A DNA stretch of 64,000 bases from JAGVSZ01 sp963747775 (GCA_963747775.1 CAVVGT010000003.1:186001-250000); one strand, 5' to 3'. Counted from the stretch's first letter, positions 1 to 8,813 are shown. Notes: generated from the letters alone by a model not told the origin. Translations and numbers: made by a program.

Positions 1-482
1 ACGCCGGTATCACCCGCGACATGACCTTCCGGAAGATGGGCAAGGCCGACTGGGACGCCGTGATGAAGACCAATCTCGACAGCGTCTTCAACATGACGAA
101 GCCGGTCTGCGACGGCATGGTGGATCGCGGCTGGGGCCGGGTGATCAACGTGAGCTCGGTGAACGGGACCAAGGGCGCATTCGGGCAGACCAACTATTCG
201 GCGGCGAAGGCCGGCATGCACGGCTTCACCAAGGCGCTCGCCCTCGAGGTGGCGCGCAAGGGCGTCACCGTGAATACCATCTCGCCCGGCTATATCGGGA
301 CGAAGATGGTGACGGCGATCCCGAAGGACATCCTGGACACGAAGATCGTCCCGCAGATCCCGGTCGGCCGTCTCGGCAAGCCCGAGGAGGTCGCTGGACT
401 GATCATCTATCTTTGCTCCGAGGAGGCGGCGTTCGTCACCGGCGCGAACATCGCAATCAACGGCGGGCAGCACATGCAGTAA
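1..482 (+). CDS. phbB: acetoacetyl-CoA reductase, 5' end outside window
   Basis: The start of the gene lies left of the window; the frame is open from base 3. The visible part is a classical short-chain dehydrogenase: an NAG-like motif at the edge, the catalytic Ser in NVSSVNG, the YSAAK Tyr/Lys pair, and the SPGYIGTKM segment that follows the active site in PhaB proteins. It ends in AINGGQHMQ, the usual PhaB C-terminus. The family reduces acetoacetyl-CoA to (R)-3-hydroxybutyryl-CoA with NADPH, the monomer for polyhydroxybutyrate. The neighbouring phasin, PhaR and BktB support this over FabG, which has a similar fold. Confidence 0.9.
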   Translation, partial: AGITRDMTFRKMGKADWDAVMKTNLDSVFNMTKPVCDGMVDRGWGRVINVSSVNGTKGAFGQTNYSAAKAGMHGFTKALALEVARKGVTVNTISPGYIGTKMVTAIPKDILDTKIVPQIPVGRLGKPEEVAGLIIYLCSEEAAFVTGANIAINGGQHMQ

Positions 483-617
483 CGCGGGGCGGCCCGGGCC
501 GTCAGGCGGCAGCGGTTGAGGGGATCGCGCGGGTCAAGCCGCGACACGATTCCGAGCGACGCTGTCGCTTCGCGGCACGCAGACTTCACGGGTGCGGGCG
601 CCGCGGCGGCGCGGGGT

Positions 618-1148
618 TCAGCGTTTGTCCACGCCCTTCACCATCTGCGCGGCCGCGGCCTTCATGGTCGCCTCCGACAGCTCGGCGAACTGCCGCGTCG
701 TCTGATTGAGGCTCTCGATCATCGCGGACGTGGCGGCGAAGGTCGACTTGAGGGCGGCGCTCGAGACCTCGGACCCGGGCGCCCCCTTGCCGAGCGACTC
801 CGCGCTCGCCGCCATCTCCCGGGTCACCCTGCCCATCTGCTCCTCGAACAGCTTGCCGAGGTGCGCCTGGGTTTGGCTGACGATCTCGTACACGCTCTGC
901 GCATAGGTCGCCGCCTGCTGCATGTTGGTCTGCGCGAGCTGGGTGCGCATCGTCATGAGCTGCTGCGGGTCGCCCGAGGACATCAGCTCGCGCGTCGCTT
1001 TCGCGGCCTGATCGAGCGTCGCGCGTGCGGTCTCGAGGTTCAGCGTGAGCAACTGCTCCGCGCTCGCGAGGCTGGCACGCGCGTAATTCATCGCGGCCTC
1101 GTAGGCGGCCTGGTTCCATGCGGCGATCTGGTCGGTCGGTTGGGTCAT
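618..1148 (-). CDS. phaP: phasin family protein (PHA granule coat)
   Basis: This 176-residue protein is rich in Ala, Gln, Thr and Glu and almost wholly helical, with no signal peptide or membrane segment. The N-terminal pattern (AAWNQAAYEAAMNYAR, then LLTLNLETARATLDQ) is that of the phasin_2 family, which coats polyhydroxyalkanoate granules in the cytoplasm and limits their coalescence. It is divergent from phaR with 143 bases between the two starts, and a TGC-N3-GCA palindrome lies about 40 bases upstream of its ATG. PhaR repression relieved by polymer is therefore the likely control. Confidence 0.88.
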   Translation of the reverse strand: MTQPTDQIAAWNQAAYEAAMNYARASLASAEQLLTLNLETARATLDQAAKATRELMSSGDPQQLMTMRTQLAQTNMQQAATYAQSVYEIVSQTQAHLGKLFEEQMGRVTREMAASAESLGKGAPGSEVSSAALKSTFAATSAMIESLNQTTRQFAELSEATMKAAAAQMVKGVDKR

Positions 1149-1185
1149 GGTCGGCCTCGTTGGTCGGAGTGGAGTAGAATCGGCC

Positions 1186-1200
1186 TGTTGCGGCGCAACA
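1186..1200. promoter_or_regulatory. putative PhaR operator in the phaP-phaR divergent promoter
   Basis: A perfect 15-base palindrome, TGTTGC-GGC-GCAACA, lies between the divergent phasin and phaR starts. It contains TGC-N3-GCA, the TGC-rich core described for PhaR sites in other proteobacteria. A -10-like TAGAAT at 1175-1180 reads towards phaR, so the palindrome would cover its start point, which suggests autoregulation together with phasin control. PhaR binding here is inferred from the motif and its position. Confidence 0.55.
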
Positions 1201-1291
1201 AATTGGCGCCCCTTCCCTGCAACCCGTCGGGGTAGCGTTCGCGCTGCTGAAGCTTACAACTGTGCACTGCTAACTGCGGACCGAAAACACC

Positions 1292-1879
1292 ATGGCAGAT
1301 TCCGTGCGACTGATCAAGAAGTACCCGAATCGGCGGCTCTACGACACTCAGACGTCCTCCTACATCACGCTCGCCGACGTGAAGGACCTGGTCCAGAAGC
1401 AGGAGGAGTTCCAGGTCGTGGACGCCAAAACTTCCGAGGACCTGACGCGGCAGATCCTGCTGCAGATCATCCTCGACGAGGAGTCGGCGGGCGCGCCGAT
1501 GTTCTCGCACGATGTCCTGACCCAGTTCATCCGCTTCTATGGCAACGCGATGCAGGGAATGATGGGTAGCTACCTCGAGCGGAACATCCAGGCGTTTCTC
1601 GAAATCCAGAAGTCGATGCAGGAACAGTCCAAGCAGCTCTACGGCGATCCGGCCAAGGCGACTGAGCTGTGGTCGCAGTTCCTGTCATTCCAGGGGCCGG
1701 CCATGCAGAGCCTGATGTCGACTTATATGGAGCAGAGCAAGAACATGTTCCACCAGATGCAGGAGCAGCTGCAGAGTCAGACGCGGACCATGTTCTCGGG
1801 TTTTCCCTTCGCCGGCACGGCGCAGGCCGGTGACGAAGGCGCGAAGTCGGGCGACGGCAAGCCGGATTCGAAGCCCTGA
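1292..1879 (+). CDS. phaR: polyhydroxyalkanoate synthesis repressor PhaR
   Basis: The 195-residue protein opens with the PHB/PHA accumulation regulator DNA-binding domain (RLIKKYPNRRLYDT, YITLADVKDLV; residues about 5-65). PHB-binding central repeats with QGMMGSYLERN and QSLMSTYMEQS follow (about 85-170), then a low-complexity tail. PhaR represses phasin and its own gene and is released by binding nascent polymer. Length and domain order are normal. It is divergent from the phasin gene, with a candidate operator between them. Confidence 0.95.
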   Translation: MADSVRLIKKYPNRRLYDTQTSSYITLADVKDLVQKQEEFQVVDAKTSEDLTRQILLQIILDEESAGAPMFSHDVLTQFIRFYGNAMQGMMGSYLERNIQAFLEIQKSMQEQSKQLYGDPAKATELWSQFLSFQGPAMQSLMSTYMEQSKNMFHQMQEQLQSQTRTMFSGFPFAGTAQAGDEGAKSGDGKPDSKP

Positions 1880-1941
1880 ACCTGCGGCAGCGGCGCGACC
1901 GTACGCCTGCCGCACCGCAGCGAAGCCCCCCTGCACACACC

Positions 1942-3264
1942 GTGACGTATCCGCTCCCTCGCGTCGGCTTCGTCTCCCTCGGGTGTCCGAAAGCGCTCGT
2001 GGACGCCGAGCGCGTCCTCACCCAGCTGCGCGCCGAGGGCTACGCGATCGCCCCGACCTACGGCGGCGCCGAGCTCGTGATCGTCAATACGTGCGGCTTC
2101 ATCGACGCCGCGGTCGAGGAATCGCTCGAGGCAATCGGCGAGGCGCTCGCCGAGAACGGCCGCGTGATCGTCACCGGTTGCCTTGGCGCGAAGAACGGAG
2201 TGGTCCGGCAAACGCATCCGTCGGTGCTCGCGGTGACCGGTCCGGACGACGTCGCCGGCGTGATGTCGGCCGTGCACGCGCACCTGCCGAAGCCACACGA
2301 ACCGTTCGTCGACCTCGTCCCGCCGCAGGGCGTCCGGCTGACGCCGAAGCACTACGCCTACCTCAAGATCTCGGAAGGCTGCAATCACCGTTGTACCTTC
2401 TGCATCATCCCCTCGATGCGCGGCGACCTCGTGAGCCGCCCGGCCGGAGAAGTCATGCGCGAGGCCGAGGTGCTGGTGCGCGCCGGCGTCAAGGAGTTGC
2501 TCGTCATCTCGCAGGACACGAGCGCCTATGGCGTCGACCGCAAGTACCGCACCGACTTCTGGAACGGCAAGCCGCTCAAGACCCGGCTCGCGGATCTTGC
2601 GCGCGCGCTCGGCAGCCTCGGCGTGTGGGTCCGCTTGCACTACGTCTATCCGTATCCGCACGTGGACGACGTGATCCCACTGATGGCTGAGGGGAAGATC
2701 CTTCCCTACCTGGACGTGCCGTTCCAGCATGCCAGTCCCCGCCTCCTGAAGCTGATGAAGCGCCCGGCGTCGGGCGAAGCAAACCTCGAGCGCATCCGCG
2801 CCTGGCGCAGCGTGTGTCCGGACCTCGCGATTCGCAGCACGTTCATCGTCGGGTTCCCGGGCGAAACCGAGCGTGAGTTCGAGCAGTTGCTGGAGTTTCT
2901 CGAGGAGGCGGAGCTCGACCGGGTCGGTTGTTTCGCCTACTCTCCGGTGGATGGCGCCAAGGCCAACGCGTTGCCCGGGCGGCTGCCCGACGAGGTGAAG
3001 GAAGTGCGCCGCGCACGCTTCATGAAGACCCAGGCGCGCATCAGCACCCGGCGCCTGAAGGCGAAAGTCGGCAAGCGGATGCGCGTGCTGGTCGATCGCA
3101 TCGAGGGCGGGAAGGCGGTGGCACGCTCCAGCGCCGATGCGCCAGAGATCGACGGAATCGTCCATGTCGCGGGTGCGGCGCGACTGAAACCCGGCGAGAT
3201 TTCCGAAGTCCAAGTCAATCGGAGCGACGCCCATGATCTGTGGGCGGCTCCTGTCGCCAACTGA
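1942..3264 (+). CDS. rimO: ribosomal protein S12 methylthiotransferase RimO
   Basis: A radical-SAM methylthiotransferase of 440 residues starting at GTG. The N-terminal UPF0004 domain has its cluster Cys in VSLGCPKALVD, NTCGFID and GCLGAKNG. The radical-SAM CxxxCxxC follows in GCNHRCTFCIIPS, and a TRAM domain forms the C-terminus. The VSLGCPKALVD and PSMRGDLVSRP signatures indicate RimO rather than MiaB. It methylthiolates the conserved Asp of ribosomal protein S12. It sits 24 bases upstream of the bktB start, so read-through transcription is possible, but no shared function is known. Confidence 0.95.
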   Translation: MTYPLPRVGFVSLGCPKALVDAERVLTQLRAEGYAIAPTYGGAELVIVNTCGFIDAAVEESLEAIGEALAENGRVIVTGCLGAKNGVVRQTHPSVLAVTGPDDVAGVMSAVHAHLPKPHEPFVDLVPPQGVRLTPKHYAYLKISEGCNHRCTFCIIPSMRGDLVSRPAGEVMREAEVLVRAGVKELLVISQDTSAYGVDRKYRTDFWNGKPLKTRLADLARALGSLGVWVRLHYVYPYPHVDDVIPLMAEGKILPYLDVPFQHASPRLLKLMKRPASGEANLERIRAWRSVCPDLAIRSTFIVGFPGETEREFEQLLEFLEEAELDRVGCFAYSPVDGAKANALPGRLPDEVKEVRRARFMKTQARISTRRLKAKVGKRMRVLVDRIEGGKAVARSSADAPEIDGIVHVAGAARLKPGEISEVQVNRSDAHDLWAAPVAN

Positions 3265-3287
3265 GCAGTCAGTCCAAGGAGGTCAAC

Positions 3288-4469
3288 ATGGCTCGTGAAG
3301 TGGTAGTGCTCTCCGGTGTTCGCACAGCGATCGGTGATTACGGCAGTGGGCTCAAGGACATGGCGCCGACCGCGCTCGGCGCGGCGGTGATCCGCGAGGC
3401 GGTGTCGCGGGCCAAGATCGAGCCCGGCGCGGTCGGGCACTTGGTCCTCGGCAGCGTCATTCACGGCGAGGCGCGCGACATGTACATCTCGCGCGTTGCC
3501 GGCATCGAAGGCGGGTTGCCGATCGGCACGCCGTGCCTCACCGTCAATCGCCTCTGCGGCAGCGGCCTGCAGGCGATCGTGTCCGCCGCCCAGCACATCA
3601 TGCTCGGCGACACCGACTGCGTGGTCGGCGCGGGCGCCGAGTCGATGAGCCGCGCGGCGTACTTCATCCCCGCGGCGCGCTGGGGCCAGCGCATGGGCGA
3701 CGGAAACATCGTGGACGCGATGGTGGGCGCGCTGCACGACCCGTTCGGCCACGGCCATATGGGCATCACCGCGGAGAACATCGCGGCCAAGTACGGATTC
3801 ACGCGCGAACAGCAGGATGCGTTCTCGGTCGAGAGCCATCGCCGTGCGTCCGCGGCCATCAAGGAAGGCCGCTTCAAGAGCCAGATCCTGCCGCTCGAGC
3901 TGAAGACCCGGAAGGGCCCGGTCATGTTCGACACCGACGAGCACGTCCGCCACGACGTGAAGCCCGAGGACATGTCGAAGCTCAAGCCGGCGTTCAAGAA
4001 GGACGGCACGGTCACCGCAGGAAACGCGTCCGGGATCAACGACGGCGCCGCGGCGATCGTGATGATGGAGGCTTCAGCGGCGCAGAAGAAAGGCCTCAAG
4101 CCGATCGCGCGGCTGGTCGCCTACGGGCACGCTGCGGTCGATCCCGATTACATGGGGCTCGGGCCGATTCCGGCGGTCAAGAACGTGTTCGCGAAGGCCG
4201 GCCTGAAACCCTCCGACGTCGACGTCATCGAATCGAACGAGGCATTCGCCGTCCAGGCGATGGCGGTCAGCCGCGACCTCGAGTTCGACCCGGCAAAGGT
4301 CAACCCGAACGGCGGGGCGGTCGCGCTCGGCCACCCGATCGGCGGGACCGGTGCGATCCTGACCGTTAAGGCGCTCAACGAGCTGCAGCGCATCCAGAAG
4401 CGCTACGCGCTGGTGACGATGTGCATCGGCGGCGGGCAGGGGATCGCCGCGATTTTCGAGCGGATTTAG
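3288..4469 (+). CDS. bktB: acetyl-CoA C-acyltransferase, BktB type
   Basis: A 393-residue thiolase. The ATG at 3288 was chosen because AAGGAGG lies at 3276-3282 and the MAREVVVLSGVRTAIG start matches the family. Catalytic residues are visible: Cys-90 in NRLCGSGLQA, the GHP His in ALGHPIGGTG, and the second Cys in TMCIGGGQG. Overall it resembles beta-ketothiolase BktB of Cupriavidus more than PhaA, as in the RDMY segment and the IAAIFERI end. BktB condenses acetyl-CoA with acetyl- or propionyl-CoA for polyhydroxyalkanoate synthesis. It converges with marC, with 14 bases between stops and no clear terminator. Confidence 0.92.
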   Translation: MAREVVVLSGVRTAIGDYGSGLKDMAPTALGAAVIREAVSRAKIEPGAVGHLVLGSVIHGEARDMYISRVAGIEGGLPIGTPCLTVNRLCGSGLQAIVSAAQHIMLGDTDCVVGAGAESMSRAAYFIPAARWGQRMGDGNIVDAMVGALHDPFGHGHMGITAENIAAKYGFTREQQDAFSVESHRRASAAIKEGRFKSQILPLELKTRKGPVMFDTDEHVRHDVKPEDMSKLKPAFKKDGTVTAGNASGINDGAAAIVMMEASAAQKKGLKPIARLVAYGHAAVDPDYMGLGPIPAVKNVFAKAGLKPSDVDVIESNEAFAVQAMAVSRDLEFDPAKVNPNGGAVALGHPIGGTGAILTVKALNELQRIQKRYALVTMCIGGGQGIAAIFERI

Positions 4470-4483
4470 ACCTGCGACGTGCG

Positions 4484-5092
4484 TCAGCCCGCGTTGGCGA
4501 GCTGACGCACGAACGCCTCGATTCCCCGCAGCAGCATCTCGACCGCGATCGCGGTCAGCACCAGTCCCATCAGCCGTTCGAGCGCTGCGAGCGTGCGCGC
4601 GCCGAGCGCGCGTGCGATGCGATCCGCGAATGCGAGCACCACGAACGCCACCGCGACGGCGATCGACACCGCGATCGTCCACTCCGGCCACCGCTGCGGC
4701 GCGCTCGAGGTGAACAGCACCACGGTCGCGATCGCGGTCGGCCCCGCGATCGAGGGGATCGCGAGCGGCACGATGAACGGTTCACCCTCGGGCAACTGGC
4801 CGAAGAGGTCGCCGCCGCTGCGGAACACCATCTGGATCGCGATCAGGAACAGGATCACCCCGCCGGCAATGGTGAGGGACGTCCCGGAGAGCCCGAACAG
4901 CCGCAGCGCCGCGTCGCCGGCGAACACGAATCCGAGGAGGACGCCGAGCGCGATCGCGCACTCGCGCGCCACCACGCGCACCCGTCGTGCCGGGTCCACG
5001 CGGCGCAGCAGCGAGACCGCGACGGGAATGTTGCCGATTGGGTCGACCACGAGCAGGAGCACCACGACCGCCGACGCGAAGCTGATGTCCAT
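4484..5092 (-). CDS. MarC family inner-membrane protein
   Basis: This 202-residue protein has about six hydrophobic segments. It carries the MarC/UPF0056 hallmarks: VVDPIGNIPV in the first helix region and GVILFLIAIQMV before a hydrophilic loop, then PLAIPSIAGPTAI in the second half. The family is integral to the inner membrane; its substrate is not established and the old link to multiple antibiotic resistance was not upheld. It lies 9 bases downstream of the EamA transporter gene on the same strand, so the two are probably co-transcribed. Confidence 0.88.
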   Translation of the reverse strand: MDISFASAVVVLLLVVDPIGNIPVAVSLLRRVDPARRVRVVARECAIALGVLLGFVFAGDAALRLFGLSGTSLTIAGGVILFLIAIQMVFRSGGDLFGQLPEGEPFIVPLAIPSIAGPTAIATVVLFTSSAPQRWPEWTIAVSIAVAVAFVVLAFADRIARALGARTLAALERLMGLVLTAIAVEMLLRGIEAFVRQLANAG

Positions 5093-5101
5093 GGCGCAAT
5101 C

Positions 5102-5971
5102 TTAGCGTCCCCGGCGCGCTGCGATCCACGCCCCGCTCAGGACGATGATTCCCATGCCGACGAGCGACCAGCCGTCGGGAAACTCGCCGAAGACGAGATA
5201 GCCGAGCGCGAGCACCGTCACGAGCTGGGCATATGCGAACGGCGCGAGCACCGAGGGCGGGGCGTGCTCGAATGCGCGGATGAGCACGAAGTGTCCGGCG
5301 GCGCCGAGCACGCCGAGCATCACGAAGAGCAGGGCGTGGAACGGGCTCTGCGGCAGGTCCCAGTAGAAGGGCAGCAGGAACGATACGATGAGCGTCCCGA
5401 CCAGCGCGCCGATGAACAGCGTCGCCAGCGTGGAGTCGACACCGGCAAGACGGCGTGTGAGGAGCTGGTAGGTCGCGAAGCACACCGCGGTCGCGAGCGG
5501 CAGCGCCACCGCCGGCGAGAACACCGCGCCGCCCGGCCGGACGATGAACAGCACCCCGACGAAGCCGGCGGCGAGCGCCACCCAGGCGCTGCGCCGGACA
5601 CGCTCCCTCAGGAAGTAGGCCGACATCGCGGTGACGAGCAGCGGCGCGAGGAACGTGATCGCGGAGGCTTCCGCGATCGGCATGAAGGCAAGCCCCGTAA
5701 AGAACAGCAGCGACGACGCCGCGAGCACGACGCCCCGGGTGACCTGCAGGCCGGGGCGCCGGCTCGTGACGAGGCGCCAACGCAGGCGCGGCGCGACGAA
5801 AAGCAGCATCACCACGACGTGCATCGCATAGCGCACCCAGACGATCAGCGGAACCGGATACGTGCGCGAGAGGTACTTGGCGATCGTGTCGAGCACGGCG
5901 AACGTGCTCACGGCCGCCATGATCAGCAGGATGCCGCGGACGTGGTGTTCGGAACCCGGGGAGGCATTCAT
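5102..5971 (-). CDS. EamA/DMT family transporter
   Basis: A 289-residue protein with about ten predicted membrane helices in two EamA repeats, a typical drug/metabolite transporter. The ATG at 5971 is preferred over an upstream ATG whose extension is Arg-rich and unlike the family. Motifs include LIVWVRYAMH in the first repeat, and LIRAFEHAPPSVLAPFAYAQ with LVFGEFPDGWSLVGMGII in the second. Substrate cannot be told from sequence; relatives export amino acids or metabolites. It is upstream of marC with a 9-base gap. Confidence 0.88.
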   Translation of the reverse strand: MNASPGSEHHVRGILLIMAAVSTFAVLDTIAKYLSRTYPVPLIVWVRYAMHVVVMLLFVAPRLRWRLVTSRRPGLQVTRGVVLAASSLLFFTGLAFMPIAEASAITFLAPLLVTAMSAYFLRERVRRSAWVALAAGFVGVLFIVRPGGAVFSPAVALPLATAVCFATYQLLTRRLAGVDSTLATLFIGALVGTLIVSFLLPFYWDLPQSPFHALLFVMLGVLGAAGHFVLIRAFEHAPPSVLAPFAYAQLVTVLALGYLVFGEFPDGWSLVGMGIIVLSGAWIAARRGR

Positions 5972-6085
5972 TGGGGGAGCGCGCCGCGGCGCCGCGACAC
6001 GCCGCCACCTGCGCGCGCCGTGGCGCACCGGAGGGCAGCGGATTATATCGGTACGCCCGCGCCGGAGTGTGCGGGAGGCGGAGGC

Positions 6086-7291
6086 TCAGTGCACCATGCG
6101 CGCCGCGGCTTCGAGCCGGAACGCGGGCGCGGCCGGGCGGAGCGACGCCTCGATGCGCAGCGCCTCGTTCCAGCGCGCGAGGCTCGCGCCGCGGCCCACC
6201 GCGCCGAGCTTCGCGTAGCCGGACTGCCACGCGGTGGCGACGTGGACGAGGCTCACGTCCTCGACTTCGATCTCGCCCGCTCCCATGAAGACGGGCCATT
6301 CGGCAATGCGCGCCGCGTCGAACGCGACGCGCAGCTCGCTGAGGGTGCCGGCCGCCTCGGGGCGGAGCACCACGCCGGAAAGCGTCCGCTCGCCGGCGGC
6401 CACGGCGATCCGCTCGGCATCGCTCGCGAGACTCTCGTCGCCGATGATGCGCACCCGCCCGCCCGCGAAGCGCGCGAACCGCGCGAGCGCCGCGCTCTCG
6501 GCGAAGGGCTCCTCGAGTCCCGCGATCGGATAGTGCTCGATCCAGCCGGCGAGGCGCTCGCTCCAGCCGTCGCTGTCGAATGACCAGTCCGGGCCGGCAT
6601 ACGCACCGTCGGTGAAGAGTCGCGCGGCGCCGACGTCGACGATGATCCCGACCTCTTCGCCGGGGACGAGGCCGGCCGCGTCGATGCCCGCAAGCAGCGC
6701 CTCGATCGTCACCTCGTCGTATTCGCCGGGCGCCATTGCGCCGCACGCGTCGAGGGCGGCACGCTGGATCTCGAGGCCGAGCTCGAGGGCGTGGTCGACG
6801 CCCTCGCCCGCGAACGGCACGATCGCGAGAGCGCGGATGGGACTCGCCTCGTTGCCGGCGGCGAAGACATCGATGACCGGCAGGGGCATGCGTGCGGGCT
6901 GGCCGTGGCGCAGGTAGCGGTGCAGCGGCACTCCGGAGGCGCGCGCGGCGGCCCGCGCCGTCGCGATCGAGCACGCGCACATCGCGGCGCGTCGTGCGCG
7001 TGCGTCGCCCCCGATCGTCAGCTTGAACAACGTCGAGTCGACGTCTTCCTGCCGGCGCGCGTCCAGGCCGTGCAGGGCCGCCGCAACCAGGCCGTTGATC
7101 GCCGCGACCGTCGCGCTCGGCGCGCTGCGTACATCAGCCGGGTCTGGCCGCGATGGCTTGACGGGCGCGGCGAGCGCGCGGCCTCGCGTGCCGCATGCGA
7201 GGAGGACCTCCGCCTCGAAGGCCGACTCGCCGGCGGCGGTCCAAACGCGCCGGCCGAGGACCTCTACGATCGTGGTGTCCTGCATGCTCAA
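6086..7291 (-). CDS. enolase-fold protein with altered active site
   Basis: This 401-residue protein aligns with enolase over its whole length, for example VEVLGRR at the start and ARWNEALRIEASL near the end. The three Mg ligands of enolase appear kept: Asp-219 (VDVGA), Glu-260 (GLEEPF) and Asp-285 (IGDES). Catalytic parts are not. The mobile SGAST loop is missing, the region of the enolase GDEGG acid/base Glu has no counterpart, the catalytic Lys is Arg-310 (LRPEAAGTL), and the SHRSGE loop reads MGAGEIE. Lys-361 may match the second Lys. It cannot be a normal glycolytic enolase. Its ATG overlaps the stop of the upstream kinase gene by four bases, so translation is probably coupled. Substrate unknown. 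Confidence 0.8.
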   Translation of the reverse strand: MSMQDTTIVEVLGRRVWTAAGESAFEAEVLLACGTRGRALAAPVKPSRPDPADVRSAPSATVAAINGLVAAALHGLDARRQEDVDSTLFKLTIGGDARARRAAMCACSIATARAAARASGVPLHRYLRHGQPARMPLPVIDVFAAGNEASPIRALAIVPFAGEGVDHALELGLEIQRAALDACGAMAPGEYDEVTIEALLAGIDAAGLVPGEEVGIIVDVGAARLFTDGAYAGPDWSFDSDGWSERLAGWIEHYPIAGLEEPFAESAALARFARFAGGRVRIIGDESLASDAERIAVAAGERTLSGVVLRPEAAGTLSELRVAFDAARIAEWPVFMGAGEIEVEDVSLVHVATAWQSGYAKLGAVGRGASLARWNEALRIEASLRPAAPAFRLEAAARMVH

Positions 7292-8391
7292 TCTCCTGCG
7301 AGGGCGTCCAACCAGGCGTCGCGCAGCGCGTCGAGGCCCGCGGGGGGCGCGAGCAGCAGGCTGCGTGCAACGTCGAGCGCGCTCGGCCGCCCGCTGCAGG
7401 CGTCATCGAATCCGGCGAACGGCGCGGACTCGAGCGCCGCCAGGCCGAGCGCGGGTATGAGCGCCGCAGCGCGCGCCCCGGCGCGCTCCGGCATCTCCCA
7501 GGTGACGTGCGCCGCATAGCTGCGGTGGAAGGCGTCCCAGCACGCGGTGTACTCGGCGCGCAGGCGGCAATGAGTGGCCATGCGCACCCAGAGCGCCGCG
7601 AGCAGCGTTGCGACATCGACGGCGGGATCGCCGTAGTGCGCGCAGTCGGCGTCGACGAGCACCGGGCCACGCGGGCCGGCGAGGACGTTCTCCGGCGTCA
7701 GATCGCCATGCACGAGCGCGACGCGTGTGGTCGAGATGCCGGCCTCGATGCGGTGCAGCGCCCAGGCGCAGTCCGGGCTTGCGGCCGCGATGCGACCGAA
7801 TGCCGGCGCAACGCGCATGGCGTGAAACACCGTGCGCTGAGTGAGGTGCTGCGCGACCGCCGCGCTCTGGGCGGTCGCGGCGTGGAGGCGACCGAGCAGG
7901 TGGCCCAGCTCCGCTGCGACCCACGGTTCGACCTGACCGTTTGCGAGGCGTCGCTGCCAGGGCGGGTACTCCGTTGTGTCGAGATACTCCAGCGCCAGCC
8001 ACCCGCCGGACGGGAGCGACCCGAGCACCGTCGGCGTGCAGCCCGGGACGGTGCTCTGCGCGAGTTTGAGCCAGCGGACCTCGGCGTCGACTCGCTCGAT
8101 CAACATCGCGCTCCCCGGCGCTCCGGGTGCGGCCGCGGCGTGCTTCACGCAGACCGTTCCCCAGCCCAGGTCGGCGCGCATCACGCGCGCGTCGCCCTTG
8201 TCCGAAAGGAGTGTGAGCCGGGGGACGTCGCCCGGTGCCAGCAGGTCCATTGCGCGCAGGGCGGCGGCGATCTCTGACGGAACGTCGCCACCAGCGACGG
8301 CGCGCGCACGCAGCGCGGCCGCGGCCGGGGCGCGAGAGTGTTGCAAAGTGCCGAAGGTAGTCGCCAACGTCGACATCGCGATGCACCGCAA
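7288..8391 (-). CDS. APH-fold small-molecule kinase partnered with enolase-like protein
   Basis: A protein-kinase-like phosphotransferase of 367 residues. Visible features are the ATP Lys (CVKHA, about 83), the catalytic HGDLTPEN loop (228-235), and the metal-binding VDADCAHYGDP segment (246-256). These place it with aminoglycoside, choline and methylthioribose kinases; the substrate is not predictable. The gene ends ATGA-coupled to the enolase-like gene. The start is uncertain: ATG at 8391 or 8376 is possible. Another frame upstream (GTG at 8467) has codon use like a real gene, so an indel near 8340 hiding a longer N-terminus cannot be excluded. Confidence 0.8.
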   Translation of the reverse strand: MRCIAMSTLATTFGTLQHSRAPAAAALRARAVAGGDVPSEIAAALRAMDLLAPGDVPRLTLLSDKGDARVMRADLGWGTVCVKHAAAAPGAPGSAMLIERVDAEVRWLKLAQSTVPGCTPTVLGSLPSGGWLALEYLDTTEYPPWQRRLANGQVEPWVAAELGHLLGRLHAATAQSAAVAQHLTQRTVFHAMRVAPAFGRIAAASPDCAWALHRIEAGISTTRVALVHGDLTPENVLAGPRGPVLVDADCAHYGDPAVDVATLLAALWVRMATHCRLRAEYTACWDAFHRSYAAHVTWEMPERAGARAAALIPALGLAALESAPFAGFDDACSGRPSALDVARSLLLAPPAGLDALRDAWLDALAGD

Positions 8392-8564
8392 TATGTTCTT
8401 GCAACGGGTTCAGCCAGAACCGTTCCAGCGCGCCAGGCCGTGCGCGGCCCCGCGTGATGTCGTTCACGGCGCGATCGGGGACCGCTAGTTCGTGAGGACT
8501 ATTGGCACGCCGGCGTTCCGGGCCTATTCAAGAGGAGCGCCCGGCGCGGCGCACGGAGGCGGCA

Positions 8565-8813
8565 ATGAGCGAGCGGGACCCTGAGGCGGTCGATCGGATC
8601 CTCGCCGAGGTGAGACGGTACATGGCGACGCATCCGACGGCGACGGACACCGCGGGGGGCATCATGCGCTGGTGGTTGCACGCCGACCCCGCTGCGGCCG
8701 GATCACTTGCCGACATCGAGCGGGTGTTGGACCGGCTCGAGGCGGACGGCGAGGTGGAACGGATCGCCGCGCAGAACGGGCGTGTCGCTTACCGGACCCG
8801 ATTGCGTCCCTAA
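8565..8813 (+). CDS. small hypothetical protein, winged-helix-like
   Basis: An 82-residue protein with ATG at 8565 preceded by GGAGG at 8555-8559. The sequence reads as three helices and a short beta wing: a DPEAVDRILAEVRRYM helix, a linker with TAGGIMRWWL, a DIERVLDRLEADGEVERI helix pair, then NGRVAYRTRL. That pattern recalls small winged-helix DNA-binding domains, but I do not recognise a named family. It is divergent from the kinase/enolase-like operon with 173 bases between starts, so it could regulate that operon, which is speculation. Confidence 0.7.
   Translation: MSERDPEAVDRILAEVRRYMATHPTATDTAGGIMRWWLHADPAAAGSLADIERVLDRLEADGEVERIAAQNGRVAYRTRLRP

Noticed and set aside
4421..6583. 720-codon plus-strand frame over marC and EamA genes
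   Set aside because: Composition is that of a reverse-strand shadow (Arg/His/Glu/Asp rich); the minus strand encodes recognisable membrane proteins.
6086..7291. Glycolytic enolase (eno)
   Set aside because: Most catalytic residues and loops are missing, and eno is normally beside pyrG; this is a divergent homologue.
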